This document shows positions 36,996 through 48,395 of a stretch of 64,000 bases of DNA, piece after piece. The stretch is from Toxonevra muliebris (taxonomy: Eukaryota > Arthropoda > Insecta > Diptera > Pallopteridae), in assembly GCA_963691655.1 (NCBI GenBank), contig OY829326.1, positions 147,144,998 through 147,208,997 of the forward strand, given 5' to 3'. Numbering within the stretch: the first letter of the stretch is position 1; each line of letters begins with the position of its first letter. A program made the translations under genes and the position numbers. The notes below the pieces were generated by a model. It was given only the letters and a program-made list of their open reading frames with translations, was not told the origin of the DNA and did no database searches.

Positions 36996-37496
36996 TTATG
37001 TAAAATTTTCACATCTAATAAAATTTCAAATCGACAGGAAGAAAAACTTAAAGGGCGGAAAAAAGGATGCAATTACAGCTGCGTATATGCGAACATATCG
37101 TGCCCGATGCACTGAGTAAAAGAAAAATAATGCAACTACGATTTGGAGCATTGCAAAATATTTTAGCTATCACAACAACAAATATATGCGATATGGAATA
37201 AAAATTTGCATTTACAATGATGCAAGACCATTTGCAATTTATTGTGAAGTGGGCTATTATATATAAAAGATATAGATTATACTACAAATCCCTATATATA
37301 GCTATACACATGTGAGCTTATGTATATGGCATTCAGTTGGCTTAACTGTTTACACATCAAATATCTTGCGTGCCTTGCACACATCCATTGTTTTTTTAGT
37401 TCTGTAGTACGCGTTTGATCCACATTGTACATTGATGGTACCCGAAAAAAGTTAAGAACCGCTGATTTGGAACATACAATATCACTTGAATAGACA

Positions 37497-37711
37497 AAAT
37501 TAAATTTTAAGATCTATTACTAATGCTCCGTGGTACATCAGAAATTGCGACCTAGACCATGACTAGGAAATACAAACAGTCAACGATGAAATCAAACGAT
37601 TTGCTGAAGTCTACGCAGATAGACTAAGAAGCCATGAAAATGAAGAGGCATCGACACTATACACAGCTATATTGCAACGCAGGCTAAGACGACTGAAGCC
37701 CTCTGATCTTT
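37497..37711 (+). pseudogene. jockey-like LINE fragment
   Basis: The plus strand reads SITNAPWYIRNCDLDHD, then after a stop EIQTVNDEIKRFAEVYADRL, then LQRRLRRLKPSDL and a stop followed at once by an A run. This is the conserved C-terminal end of jockey-clade reverse transcriptase ORFs (APWYVRN...RRLKR block). Only about 70 codons remain, with one in-frame stop. It begins about 30 bp after the right end of the hAT-like element, so the hAT insertion may lie beside or at its truncated 5' edge. Confidence 0.75.
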
Positions 37712-38810
37712 AAAAAAAAAATCCCCTTATGAGGTGAAACTACAGTTAAATATATTGTTAACAAAATTGCTTTTTAGTTTATTAGATAAAACTAGTTGCA
37801 GTATTTTGCGTATTTTGTATTCTAAGATTTTTATTAAACTTATAAATAAAATTTGCTATCAAAAAAACTAATTACTATTTTTCATTCTGTTTTTAATAGC
37901 AGTATCTTCCCCTACAATGAAAATCTAGCTAATAGAGTATTTGCACAATAAAATGCATTTTTTTAATTATATCGATATAAAAAAACTTAGTTATCAATGA
38001 AAATTATGTATCTACATACAAATAAAAATAACAACAAAAAAAATGTAAGAGATTTTCGTTGCACACTTTTAGGCATAGGTTTCAATACCATAGACGAGTA
38101 AAAAATCTTCCTGGCTAAAAGGCTCGCCATGAAGATTTTTCTTTCAAGATTTTCTTCTCCGTGAATCACTAGAATGACACAGTTTCTCCCGAAGAATGTA
38201 ACTTTCGCGATCATACAGCAACATCGCCGGTGATTAAATAGCGTTTTTTTTTGGCGAATCGAGAAAGGATCTTCCAAGATCGGAAATTCTAGCTGTGCTA
38301 ATATGTATATACAGAACAAATTCAAATCTTTATTAATTAATTATTTAGTAGAAAAAAGCTTTGAATATTACATCAATTTTATTTAAGAAACATTGAATTT
38401 TGAATAAGGAGCCATTTAAAAAATTGTGGCACAGTATGGCAAAATACAATTCCATAAAAAAAAAAGTATGGATGAATGTTTTATCGTCTTCTTTTTAGCT
38501 TTTACTACTTCTTGGATAAGAGAAGGCCTGATTTCTAATACTCGTCTTGTGATATGGAGGCCTATATATTTACACAGCACTCCCAAAGACCCATCCTTGA
38601 GTTTAATTGCATTTTAGTAAGTGTAAATATAAATTTTGAATGCCCGGAAAATTTTTTATTTAGTCGGACATACGTAATTTATTCATTCACTCCAAGACAT
38701 CAACATATTTGTATGATAAATTAGAATTCTTCCACTCCATTAGATCGTCTCAATTGGTTATTGCTAATTTTTTTAAAATAAAATTAAAACTTTAATTAAA
38801 TTTTTTTCCA
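37712..38810. other. no supported gene
   Basis: Contains TATATCGATATA (37969-37980), which includes a DRE-type TATCGATA. The 38040-38320 part is less AT-rich and holds a 112-codon minus-strand frame with no domain I recognise. Confidence 0.35.
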
Positions 38811-38814
38811 TTAA

Positions 38815-40547
38815 CTCTAGGTTGGGCACCTGGGCCTAATTACGCCCATTTTGAGTTTAAACATTTATATCTGTTTTGTTTCTTGATGAATTGATCTGAA
38901 ACTCCATGACTTCTTGCGCCAATGCTTTCTGAACACAAAGAAATAAAATTTGTTTCGATTGGAATAAGTTCGTAGAACTTTTTTTTTTAATGTCTCAACA
39001 TCGAAAGTTACCACCTGGGCCTAAATAGGCCTAAATAAGCCCAGGTGTTTATATTTATGTGTTGGTAAAATTTAAAATAAATTTTTTTGAATTTGAGGTT
39101 TATTTAGATGCAATAGGTAATTTTGGGGCTTAAGAAAAATCACATATATATATAAAAAAAATTTATGTATGTAAGCGTAAATATATACACACACATACAT
39201 ACAAATTATTGCCACATCTATGTGTTTTGCTTATGTAATCATAAACCGTTTGTCTGATCTTAGTCAAATTTGGTGGAGAGCTGCATTTGTATGCTTGTCA
39301 AGTTGTGGCCAATAAAATGTGACCGTATCTCAAAGTGGGCGTGGCCTATTCGCATAAACCCAATATCTTCGAATATCATATCAAGCTAAAGTAATTAAAT
39401 TTAATATGTAGACTTACTTGTTCCACACCAAACCAATTCTCAAATATGGGCTTAATAATGAGCGAATCAACTTTGGTACACTTAACTTTCCACCCCAGCT
39501 TTTCCCCAGTCCCGTTTCTTACTGATTAGTATTTAATGAATTTGATCATTAACCAGAAATCAAAAAAAAATAAATTTAAAAGGGATGAAAAAATTTTAAC
39601 CCCCTTAAGGAAACCTTTAGATTCGCTGTAACACTAAGAAACGCTATTAATTTCAATTAATATTTCAATAAGAAAAAATGTTTTTTGATTTTAAAATGCA
39701 AAATTTTAAACTAAAATTTAAAATATTTTTCAAGTTTATCTAAACTTTGAACTCAAATTCCACAAAAACTCTCTAAACAAAGGGTCGATCCTAATTACCT
39801 TCAAACATCACCTATTATATCTTAATCACAACCAAAAAACTTTCATTAATTAAAATTATAAAGTTTTCCTAAATTTTGTAATTATGCAAACACCTTATTA
39901 GCTTGTAATTCGGATCATCAATCCGTCTTATATGCAAGTAGAAAAACGCATGTTGGTAATTTGGATCGACTTCGAAAGTTAATTTTTTTCTTAGTTTGCT
40001 TTCGAAAACGGTGCTTATTTTTATCAAACTACAGTAGAATATTTATTGAACAAAACCATATGTAAGTTTCATAAATATACTGACCAGCACATAAGTTATG
40101 AATATTATAAAATTTGTGGTTTTCTTATTTCATTTGCTAAGGTTTTATATGAAAATACTTTCACTCTTTATGTTTCCACTCATTACTGATTAATTTGAAA
40201 TAATTGAAATAAGAAAGGGAAAATAATTTTCTTTCGTTTCGAAAAATGGAAATAATTAGAAAAAAAAAAACCAAATAAAAGTTATTAGCAAAACAAAATC
40301 GATTCAACTTATATACATCGATCCGAATCACCATCACTTACGTTATATAAGTCTTTTCAAAGCCCTAACTGTACACATGTACATGCTAGAAACACATACC
40401 AAATGTAGGAGACCATGTCTGATACTAAACGCACACCTGCCAGTGCAATAACATGCTGTAATTGGCCATAACTATCGTTTTACTTACGTGGGCCTAATTA
40501 GGTCCAGGAGGTTATGTTACCGCCTCCCAGAGAGGTGCCCATCCTAA
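38815..40547. mobile_element. piggyBac-like non-autonomous element, copy 2
   Basis: Same family as 33071-34307. The ends carry GGGCACCTGGGCCTAATTA and, on the right, GGAGGTTATG...GAGGTGCCCATC. TTAA lies at 38811-38814 and 40548-40551. Internal blocks align collinearly (for example CATAAACCGTTTGTCTGATC and TATCTTCGAATAT). It is longer than copy 1, partly because of extra sequence between about 40070 and 40430 and near 39405-39610. One internal palindrome is partly duplicated (39015-39050). Confidence 0.75.
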
Positions 40548-40815
40548 TTAAATAATTACTCAAATAATGAAGATTTGAAAACACAAAACTTTTGTCATAG
40601 AATAAATATTGTAGTAGTTTACAATAATATGAGAGCTGTAATATCATTTTTCTTTTGAGTTAATAAATCTCTCTCTTCACTTTAATCTTAAAGTGGCAAG
40701 ACGTATTTTTGTATATTTTAAATTCACTTACAACAAAAACATTTTTCCCAAATCGGTTTCATACTAACATAATATATAACATTTAATCTGTCCTGTCGCA
40801 CACTGTATGTATGTA

Positions 40816-42319
40816 CAGTGCCGGTCATATCATTTGCAGCCAAAATCACATGCACTTTAAATGACTTCTTAAGCTCACTAAAATAATTTTTATCAAAAAT
40901 CTTTTTTATTCAAAACAAAGTCTATTTATTGCCATTTATTATAAAAAATTAAAAGTACAATATTATGTTGCAAATAAAAAAAGAAAGAAGAAATAATACA
41001 TTGAAGTCTGAATTGAAGAGGTCAAAATATTTGCAACTAAAAAAAGTTAATGTAAAATCGAAAAAGTTTTCAAAACTTTGTCGCATACTCATTATTAGCG
41101 AACACTGTTGGGTGTCTACTTGGTATTGGCTCTATTAAATGTTTCGTTTCCATTGGTTTTGAACATCCTCATAAAGATCCTAAAGTTTCTTAAACGTTTC
41201 GTGCCAATTTTTCGCTTCACGAGCATCTAATGGCTCTCCATTGAGTTTAGATCGGGTGACTGTACTGGACAAATGAGAAGTTGTACATTTTTTTGCGACA
41301 AGGCAAGCTTTTACCAATTTGGACGTGCGCTTTGGGTGATGGATGATCCTGTGGGAACGTCTAATCAGGCTGCATTTCCAAGCTAGCTTGCGTAAGTATA
41401 ATGTCTCTTAAAACGTTTTTATAATCGTTGTATTTAATAGTTCCTTGAATGTGATGCTTTAGATCCATACCATTAGCTGAAAAGAAGCCCCAGATTACAA
41501 CACAACTTCCTCCGTGCTATATCGTACCTGATGTATGTCTACGGTCGACTCTTTCATAGTGTGGCCTTCTAAAAAATTGTTTTCCGTCAATTAATTTTGC
41601 TCTCATCTAAGAACAAAACGTTTTGCAAGATTGAAAAATCCAGGTTTTGTATTTATGATTGATTTTTAAATGATTTAAGCGATTTTTCTTTGAGTCAACG
41701 CTTTTTCGGCAATATTGTATGCGCTTAATCCACTTTTTCTGGGTTGTCGCTTGATTTTCCACCTCGATGACTCAGATCAGCGATACCGCTGTTAACAATT
41801 CGCGAAATCGTCGACTTGTGTATTGAATATTTTTTCAAAATTTCTTTTTGAGATAAACTATTTGTCCCCCTTTCAATTTAAGCCCAATTGAGTACCATTG
41901 AATGCTCGTGAAGCGAAAAATTGGCACGAAACATTTAAGAAACTGGAGGATCTGTATGAGGATGTTTCAAAAGCAATGGAAACGAGTTGGAATCGGTCAG
42001 ACGAAACATTTAATAGAGCCAATACCAAGTATACATCCAACAGTGTTCGCTAATAATGAATATGCGACAAAGTTTTGAAAACCTTTTCGATTTTATTTCA
42101 ATTTTCACATTAACTTTTTTTAGTTGCAAATATTTTGACCTTTTCAATTCAGACTTCAATGTATTATTACTTCTTTCTTTTTTTATTTGCAACATAATAT
42201 TGTACTTTTAATTTTATATAATAAATGGCAATAAATACACATTGTAAGTGCAAGTGATTTAAAGTGCAAGTGATTTTGGTTGCAAATGATTTTGCTTGCA
42301 AATGATATGAACGGCACTG
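40816..42319. mobile_element. Tc1 element converted to fold-back form
   Basis: TA flanks at 40814-40815 and 42320-42321. TIRs begin CAGTGCCGGTCATATCATTT on the left and CAGTGCCGTTCATATCATTT on the reversed right. The inverted similarity extends over about 430 bp on each side (40816-41245 against 41883-42319), far beyond a normal Tc1 TIR. Both arms carry the transposase C-terminal coding end plus 3' flank. The element thus has two copies of its 3' end facing each other around a transposase remnant, and its original 5' end is gone. Confidence 0.85.
41225..41880 (-). pseudogene. Tc1 family transposase remnant
   Basis: The minus strand between the fold-back arms holds the DDE catalytic blocks of a Tc1 transposase in order. 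LFLDESKI is near 41610 (first Asp), QDHPSPKAH near 41350 (second Asp), and PVQSPDLNSME near 41240 (third acidic residue, in the DLNPIE motif). Upstream a piece like SHRGGKSSDNPEK (about 41750) matches the linker after the helix-turn-helix. Many stops and frameshifts are present, and the N-terminal DNA-binding half is largely missing. It is inactive; the protein would have cut and joined at TA sites. Confidence 0.75.
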
Positions 42320-42321
42320 TA

Positions 42322-42774
42322 TATGTATGCCCAACGACACCTGCTTATGGGCGTTAGTAACAGTCACTACTCGATGAAAATCCATATACCTACAAAGTAA
42401 AAATGAATGATGTCATCGATCACACATTGACTGTTTTAAAACCAAACTAAATTTTATTATATATTTTATTTCTCCTCGTTTACTTTTGTGCTATTTACAG
42501 AATTCCACAATTTAATGAAAAAGTAGTTGAAAATATTTAAATGAAAAAGTAGCTTTGAAGATTTCTTGGAATTTTTCGCATTATTTGTGTAAAATTATTC
42601 CCGTATTAAATCTCTTTGCATAGTTAGTTAAGATATTTCCATATTCAATATTTAATACGATTTTTATTCTTATTATTATTTTTTATTACAACCTCATCTT
42701 CATTACTCAACTTGCAAAAAAAATTATAAATGTCGTAAGTACGACGATTAAAAAGAAAATCGTATATATGTACA
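42322..42774. other. unassigned AT-rich sequence
   Basis: No element or coding signal between the Tc1 derivative and the next MITE. Confidence 0.4.
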
Positions 42775-42776
42775 TA

Positions 42777-43027
42777 CACTTGTGGACATACAATTAAGTC
42801 ATACATTAATGAACTGATAAATTTTAAGAAAAAATAAATAAATAACAATTCAATATTTAAGATTATAAAAGCAACAGTTCTAATGTCAACTATGTATAAT
42901 TTGCTCTTAATATTTTTTAAAGAAACTAATAGTAACTACCGTAAAAATATAAAAAATTCGTGGGCTACTAATACAATATCTCAGCATAAAATATTTTTGT
43001 AGTGACTTAATTATGTGACCACAAGTG
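42777..43027. mobile_element. TA-flanked MITE, 251 bp (Tc1-type ends)
   Basis: TIRs read CACTTGTGGACATACAATTA and, reversed, CACTTGTGGTCACATAATTA, continuing to AGTCA. TA duplications lie at 42775-42776 and 43028-43029. No coding capacity; the ends are Tc1-like but differ from those of the neighbouring fold-back Tc1. Confidence 0.75.
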
Positions 43028-43241
43028 TATATAAATGGTAAGCATGCATAGCCGCGTCGATCTAGATATGTCTGTCTGGACGTCTGTCTTTGTCCACGAT
43101 AACTCTATTTAATTGTAATCAAACTTAGCACAAACATTTCTTAAAGCAATGAAAAGTTTAAGTTAAGGTTAAATTTGAAAATAGGCTATATCGATCGAGC
43201 GTACATAGAGCATGTAAAGTTAGGCCGCCGTCTTTAATTTG

Positions 43242-44062
43242 ATTGCACAATTACAATAAATCATAAGAATTTTTTAAGAACACATCACATTTCACAATTT
43301 TTTTTATTAGGCATATTCATTTTTCGAACACTCACCTAATTCCTTCTCTGGTCATTTTCACTATTATCTAACACGATCAATTTAAGTGATGTTTATTCTT
43401 CAAAGGTTTATACAGTACTAAACAAAAACGCACTGATTAAAAACAAATAGATTTTTTTTTTATTAACTGCTCATTATTGTTTTTTTTTTTTTTCATTCAA
43501 TTGCACAACGCGAGTGTTGAAGTATCCATAACACTGTACAACAGCAAAGTATAGTATAGTATTTGAATTCTGGCCTGGTTTTTCTGGAGTATTTTTGGCC
43601 GCTAATCTCGAATTGGGTCAGGTCAGGTTTTGTGTATATTCGTGAATCATTGTTTTTTAATAAAGTAGGAAATGAAAAATTTGTTTTTTGCTTTTTTACA
43701 CGAATCATACAATTTTAAGAATTTTGGATGAACAAAAAAAAAAATCATCCATGAACCCCTTTGAACTCATTTAAGTCACTCTGAGTTGGAGAGTAAATTT
43801 GAGGGCTTGGAAATCGTCAAATGTTCGGAAGTCATGTTGATTTATTTACGCAAAATGCTCATAAAGTAAAATGTGAATACGGGAACTGCCCTAATTTGAT
43901 TTGGCTACTCATTTTTGGTATTTGCTTTATAATAATAATACATTGTAATTTAGTTTGGCATTATTTATTTACACGTCATTTAGATGCTATAGATCGGTGC
44001 AAACTGAATTTGCAAAGTGCTAGGTACTTATCAAAATAAGAAACGAATTCTGAAATTTTTGG
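43242..44062. repeat. segmental duplication, copy 1
   Basis: Aligns with 47855-48395 over most of its length (for example AATTACAATAAATCA, CCTTCTCTGRWCATTTTCAC, CACGTCATTTAGATGCYAT). About 43440-43750 is extra relative to copy 2 and holds a repeat end with the terminus ACACTGTACAACA. The copy ends near a hAT element at 44071. Confidence 0.65.
43531..43740. repeat. repeat end with ACACTGTACAACA terminus
   Basis: Starts ACACTGTACAACAGCAAAG and carries GGAGTATTTTTGGCCGCTAA. Related ends lie in reverse orientation at 45080-45168 and 47150-47264, and as a partial forward copy near 46800-46930. It behaves like the TIR of a fold-back or MITE family, but I could not pair ends with a clean TSD. Confidence 0.5.
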
Positions 44063-44070
44063 AGTTTGAA

Positions 44071-44962
44071 CAGCGATGCCAACTTGCGGGGAATTCCCCT
44101 ATTTTCGGGGAATTTCACTTGGTGCGGGGAATCGGGGATTGAGCTGTTTTATACGGGGAATTTGAAGTCGTTCAGCTTTTAGTAATTAAATCCTGTAGAA
44201 TATTTTTTGTCAAGTTTTATGTAATGTAAAGTGTTTAACTAATGATTTAATATTTAATATTTTGGGTCTTAAAATCTTCAATTTCTTTGGAAAAATCGAT
44301 TTTTAAAAAAGTATGCTATTTGAAAGTATTATATTTCAAATGTATTTTGTAAAAATTTCAGAGATCGCAAAATGTTTTCGTAGATATAGACGATTATAGC
44401 GGCGAGTGTCAGTCAGGCCAAAACAGTTGCGCGGCTCTTCGACTTCCCTTTCGACCATTCAGAAAGGCTTAGCTGTGCCTTCCTCCAGCAACTCCTGATT
44501 AACTCTTAATCATTGCTGACTAAACTGTAAACTTACAAATTACGGTCAGCCATCATAACGAAGATGATGTATATTTTATATGTTAAAAACCGATAGTCAA
44601 AACTTTGAACCCGTTTTTCTCAAAACAAGGTTTTTGCCATTTTTTATTTGAGTTAAAAAAAAATCCCTTTGATGTCCAAAAATATGCTGAAGCTTATATG
44701 TTAAGAACTCCGGAGTCAGAAAGTATGTTTCTATTTATCTACCAGTCTCATAGACGTTTGTCAAGTTTTGGAGCGAGGAAGTTCAGGGTCGCCATGAAAT
44801 AACACTCACTGAGGTCAATTTCGTTTTTGTAAAATATTTATATCGAAAGTTCGTTTAGTGCTGTTATAATATTAAATTATACCAATGCGGGGAATTCGAT
44901 CGAAAATCGGGGAATTTCTCGAGAGTTATTGGGGCGAGAGAAATAATTAGTTGGCATCCCTG
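44071..44962. mobile_element. hAT-type non-autonomous element, 892 bp
   Basis: TIRs are CAGCGATGCCAACT and, reversed, CAGGGATGCCAACT. A perfect 8-bp TSD AGTTTGAA lies at 44063-44070 and 44963-44970. Both ends carry repeated GGGGAAT motifs, possibly subterminal transposase-binding sites. No transposase frame was found. A shorter relative is at 49055-49393. Confidence 0.85.
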
Positions 44963-44970
44963 AGTTTGAA

Positions 44971-45381
44971 TGAAAAAAATTTCAATTTTAAGAAAGAAAA
45001 TATTTCAATTTTAAAAAATTGAATTGAATTGAAAAATTGAAATAAATAAAAAAAAGAAAAATAAAAAAAAAAAAAAATTACGAATAACACAAAACCTGAC
45101 CGAAAAATATTTTTACTGATTCGTGATCAGATACTGTTTAAAAGTCTCATTTTGTTGTACAGTGTAATTTTTCAAAACAAAATAAAATTCAAAGAATATA
45201 TTTATGTACGCATGAAAGTTCAAATCTACAACTGTGTGACATATATTTTTTATAATATATTATTTTATATTCACTTTCATTGATTAAATAATATAATTCT
45301 GACTTACGACGACGTGCATTCATAAATAATATCTAATAGTGATGTAATATCAGTTGAGTGGATGCAGATTTGAATACGAAT
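44971..45381. repeat. low-complexity A-rich stretch and a reversed repeat end
   Basis: 44971-45080 is low-complexity AATTGAAAA-type sequence. 45080-45168 is a reversed copy of the ACACTGTACAACA repeat end (reads TTTTGTTGTACAGTGTA at the right). Confidence 0.5.
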
Positions 45382-45457
45382 CGTCGCCTGAGAGTTGATT
45401 TGGCGTGTAGGCATACGAACACTTATATACATACGTCAAATCAATTCTCAGGCGACG
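45382..45457. mobile_element. 76-bp palindromic mini-element, copy 2
   Basis: Same family and length as 36920-36995. The arms begin CGTCGCCTGAGA and pair along most of the 76 bp; most arm differences are transitions that would still allow G-U pairs in RNA. A perfect 4-bp target duplication GAAT lies at 45378-45381 and 45458-45461. Confidence 0.8.
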
Positions 45458-45550
45458 GAATGTCGACAGCTGAATATAGGTGTTCATGTTATAATTATTT
45501 CTAAATTATTTAAGGAAATATTCAGATCAACTTAGAATATGAGTAGTGGT

Positions 45551-46490
45551 ATTATTATTATTTATTATTTAGGGGAGCCCAACCAGGCAGGCACTGCGAC
45601 CTTAAAGATCTTTTGTGCCATTCCCCATTTTATGACAAAAGACGTTCAGCTGACCTAATAAAAGTCAAGACATCTTTTGTAGAAGAAGATTTTATGTGAT
45701 TAGAAAAGGAATACCAAAAATTCTTCCTCTGAGCCGAGCCAAGGCCGGACACTCACACAGAATGTGAGGTGTCGACTCGTCATCTTCCAGACATAGACGA
45801 CACTCTGTCTCATTAGACAGACCTATTTTGTTTAAGTGATATCTGAGCCCATAGTGTCCAGACATGTAGCCCACCAGTAGCCTAAGGTCAGATTTGGGAT
45901 AAGAGATGGCTTTATTTTGGGCAAGCGGAATGATAAGTGCTTTTGCCTGTCTTAAACCTGGGATAGAGTTCCAATACTCTAGCCATTTTGCCTTAGACCA
46001 CTCATCAACGATAGATTTCGTAGAGGTCCAGCCGACTCCGCAGAACGGATCGGGGCCAATGTGCTTGGTAGATGAACCTTGTCTAGACAGTTCATCGGCG
46101 GCCTCATTACCAACAATGTCACAGTGGTCGGGTACCCAACAAAGCGTCACTTTGTTACGGGTAGACAGGCGCTGGAGACTCTCAAAACACTCTTTCACCA
46201 GTTTAGAGGAAAAACTCCATGAAGAGAGACCTTTATACAGGTTTATATGAGCGCAGGTCTCAATTGCGTATATTTCGGCTTGAAAGACACTGGGTCAAAT
46301 ACCCAGAGGGATTAAGATTCTAGTATTGAGTGATACAACTCCGGCACCAGAACCGCAGTCCATTTTCGAGCCGTCTGTATACCAATTGAGAGCAAAGGGA
46401 CCGAAATCGGGACACTGGCCATCCCATTCGGACCTGGAAGGAATAATGCTGTTGAATTTCCTACCGAAACATAGATCCCTAACCAAAAAT
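45551..46490 (-). pseudogene. I-group LINE 3' fragment with RNase H domain and TAA tail
   Basis: This is the C-terminal end of a LINE ORF2. From about 46486 the minus strand reads IIPSRSEWDGQ, then LNWYTDGSKMDCGSGAGVV (RNase H first Asp). A stop and frameshift near 46295 follow, then VFQAEIYAIETCA (catalytic Glu). The 168-codon frame 45692-46198 then carries VTLCWVPDHCDIVGNEAADEL, VGYMSGHYGLRYHLNKIGL and the Cys/His block CRLCLEDDESTPHILCECPA. The SDSQAAL segment with the second catalytic Asp is deleted, so the RNase H is dead. The element ends in TAATAATAATAA-type repeats at 45551-45570, the tail style of I-factor relatives, which supports orientation and clade. Confidence 0.85.
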
Positions 46491-47264
46491 ATACAAAAAT
46501 TTTAAATTCAGTAGCTGAGAATTAAAGTTTTGACAGGCATTTATGTGAAGTATGTGCTCTCAACAGTGCACTTTTTTGAATTGTGCCATTTACATGGAAA
46601 ATTGGGACCAATCGAAAAAAAATCATTAGGATATTCGGATTCTACGGAAATTTTATTATGGGAAATGTTATCGCCGCTAGTTGTGGTGAAAGTTTTTGTA
46701 AATTTGTAGAGTAGTGTTATTTTTAAATGATAACCTACTCCTTATTCGGCTGATATTAATACATATAATAATAATAATGGTTTGGTTAGTATATGTAAAT
46801 AATCGTTTAAAACAGTATCTGAGTTGTGGCCCAATTTTGCAGCAGTATTTTTGGCCGCTGATCAAGAATTTTTTTTACATTTTTTTCGTTTCACGAATTA
46901 TGCAATTTTAAAAGTTTTGGATGAAAACTTCGATCTCAAAATAATTATATTTCATTGATGAAATTTTTTTTTTCATCCAAAATTCTTAAAATTGCATGAT
47001 TCGTGTAAAAAAAAGAAAAACAATATTTCATCCAAGAACCCCAACCTTATCCAATTTTCAAAAACGAAGATCTAGCAATTTAAAAAAAATTAAAATTCTA
47101 TGAAAAAAAAAACAAAAAAAATTTTTAAAAAGCGAAGATTTATGAATATTCATGAAATATGACTAAACGCGAAACAATTTTTTACAAATTCGTGATCAGC
47201 GGCCAAAAATACTGCAGAAAAATTAGGTCACAACTTAAATACGATTTTGTTGTTGTACAGTGTA
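46491..47264. repeat. inverted repeat cluster of the ACACTGTACAACA family
   Basis: 46800-46930 runs forward (GTATTTTTGGCCGCTGATCA, then ACGAATTATGCAATTTTAAA). 46965-47030 and 47150-47264 run in reverse, ending TTGTTGTACAGTGTA at about 47250-47264. It may be one fold-back element whose left terminus has decayed. 46491-46700 is unassigned. Confidence 0.45.
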
Positions 47265-47854
47265 GTATATTTATTAGTAGAGTTTTAATAAATTTGCAAT
47301 TATTTTTTTTTTTTTTATTTCTTTTTATAAATTATACTCATGCTCCTAAATTATACAAATGTTCCAGAAAGTAATCACACTCATGATCCAATAGAAAATT
47401 TCTTATCTTTATTGTTGTAGTGGTCGTGAAGGAAAAATCAATGTTTTGCAAAAATTGAAGTGATGCACATTCAATTAGTAATGCTTTCATAATGCAATCA
47501 TTTGCATAACGCCACCGAGTTACAACTTAAGATTCACTTCCTAATCGAAAATTCTGGATGAAAGCGATAAAAAAATAAATTTTAAATAAAATATTGAATT
47601 TCATCATGCTTGGGCAATATTAATTTGCTCAGATAGCCACAATACGGAAACAAAACTTGAGTAAAACGAAATTGAGGAAGGTCAAACTTTTTTTTATTTT
47701 TTGTTTATTTATTTATTAAATTATATCATTTATATATTTATTTATTAATATTGAATGATAAACAATTCAGTTTGAATCCACAAAGTATTTAATGAGTTCT
47801 TTTTGGTTTACTCTCTGTTTTGTTTATAACTATTTGAAGTATGTATTAACTATT
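47265..47854. other. unassigned sequence
   Basis: AT-rich, T tracts near 47305 and 47690. No element recognised. Confidence 0.35.
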
Positions 47855-48395
47855 ATTGCATAATTACAATAAATCACAAGAATTTTTTTTTAAGCCTAAT
47901 ACATTTCATAATTTTATAATTTTTTATTAGGTAAGTATATTTTTCTTTTTTTTAACACTTACCTTATTCCTTCTCTGAACATTTTCACTATTGTAGAACA
48001 CGATCAATATATGCGATGTATATTTGTCAAAGGTTTAAACCTTACTGACAAATATCTCTCTGGATCTGATGAACTCATTACTCATTTGTGTTACTCCGAG
48101 AGTAAATTTGAGTTCTTCGAAACCAAATGTTTGCAAGTTATGCTAGTTCTTTTTAACTCTTGAGAGTAAATTTGAGTTCTTCGAAACAAAATGTTTGCAA
48201 GATAACGTTTAAGTTAAGGGAATTGCCCTAATTTTATTTGGTTATGCAAGTTTGCTTGCTTACTAATGTTTGGTATTTGCATTATAATAACAATACATTA
48301 ATAGGATACATTTTAATTTAGTTTGGAATTATTTATTTACACGTCATTTAGATGCCATGGATCGGTTCAAAAATGATTTTACCAATGTGACTAGT
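47855..48395. repeat. segmental duplication, copy 2
   Basis: Collinear with 43242-44062 but lacking the 310-bp insert at 43440-43750. Within it a stretch containing GAGTAAATTTGAGTTCTTCG and AAATGTTTGCAAG is duplicated in tandem (about 48102-48143 and 48163-48204). Confidence 0.65.

Larger units (their letters stand above)
35937..37464. mobile_element. hAT-like element, 1.5 kb, carrying two nested elements
   Basis: The left end CAGGGCTTCTCAAACAG and the reverse-complemented right end CAGCGGTTCTTAACTTT are inverted repeats. The flanks GTTTATAA and ATTTGGAA are a poor 8-bp TSD (5 of 8), so this is an old insertion or the end is slightly misplaced. Short subterminal repeats (GTGGTACGCGTAC and AGTGGTACGTG) follow the left end. 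No transposase frame. It contains a TTAA MITE (36694-36898) and a 76-bp palindromic element (36920-36995). Confidence 0.65.

Noticed and set aside
40070..40430. Possible extra insertion within piggyBac-like copy 2 (ACTGACCAGCACATAAG at the left)
   Set aside because: The proposed right end matches poorly and no duplication is clear; it may just be sequence lost from copy 1.
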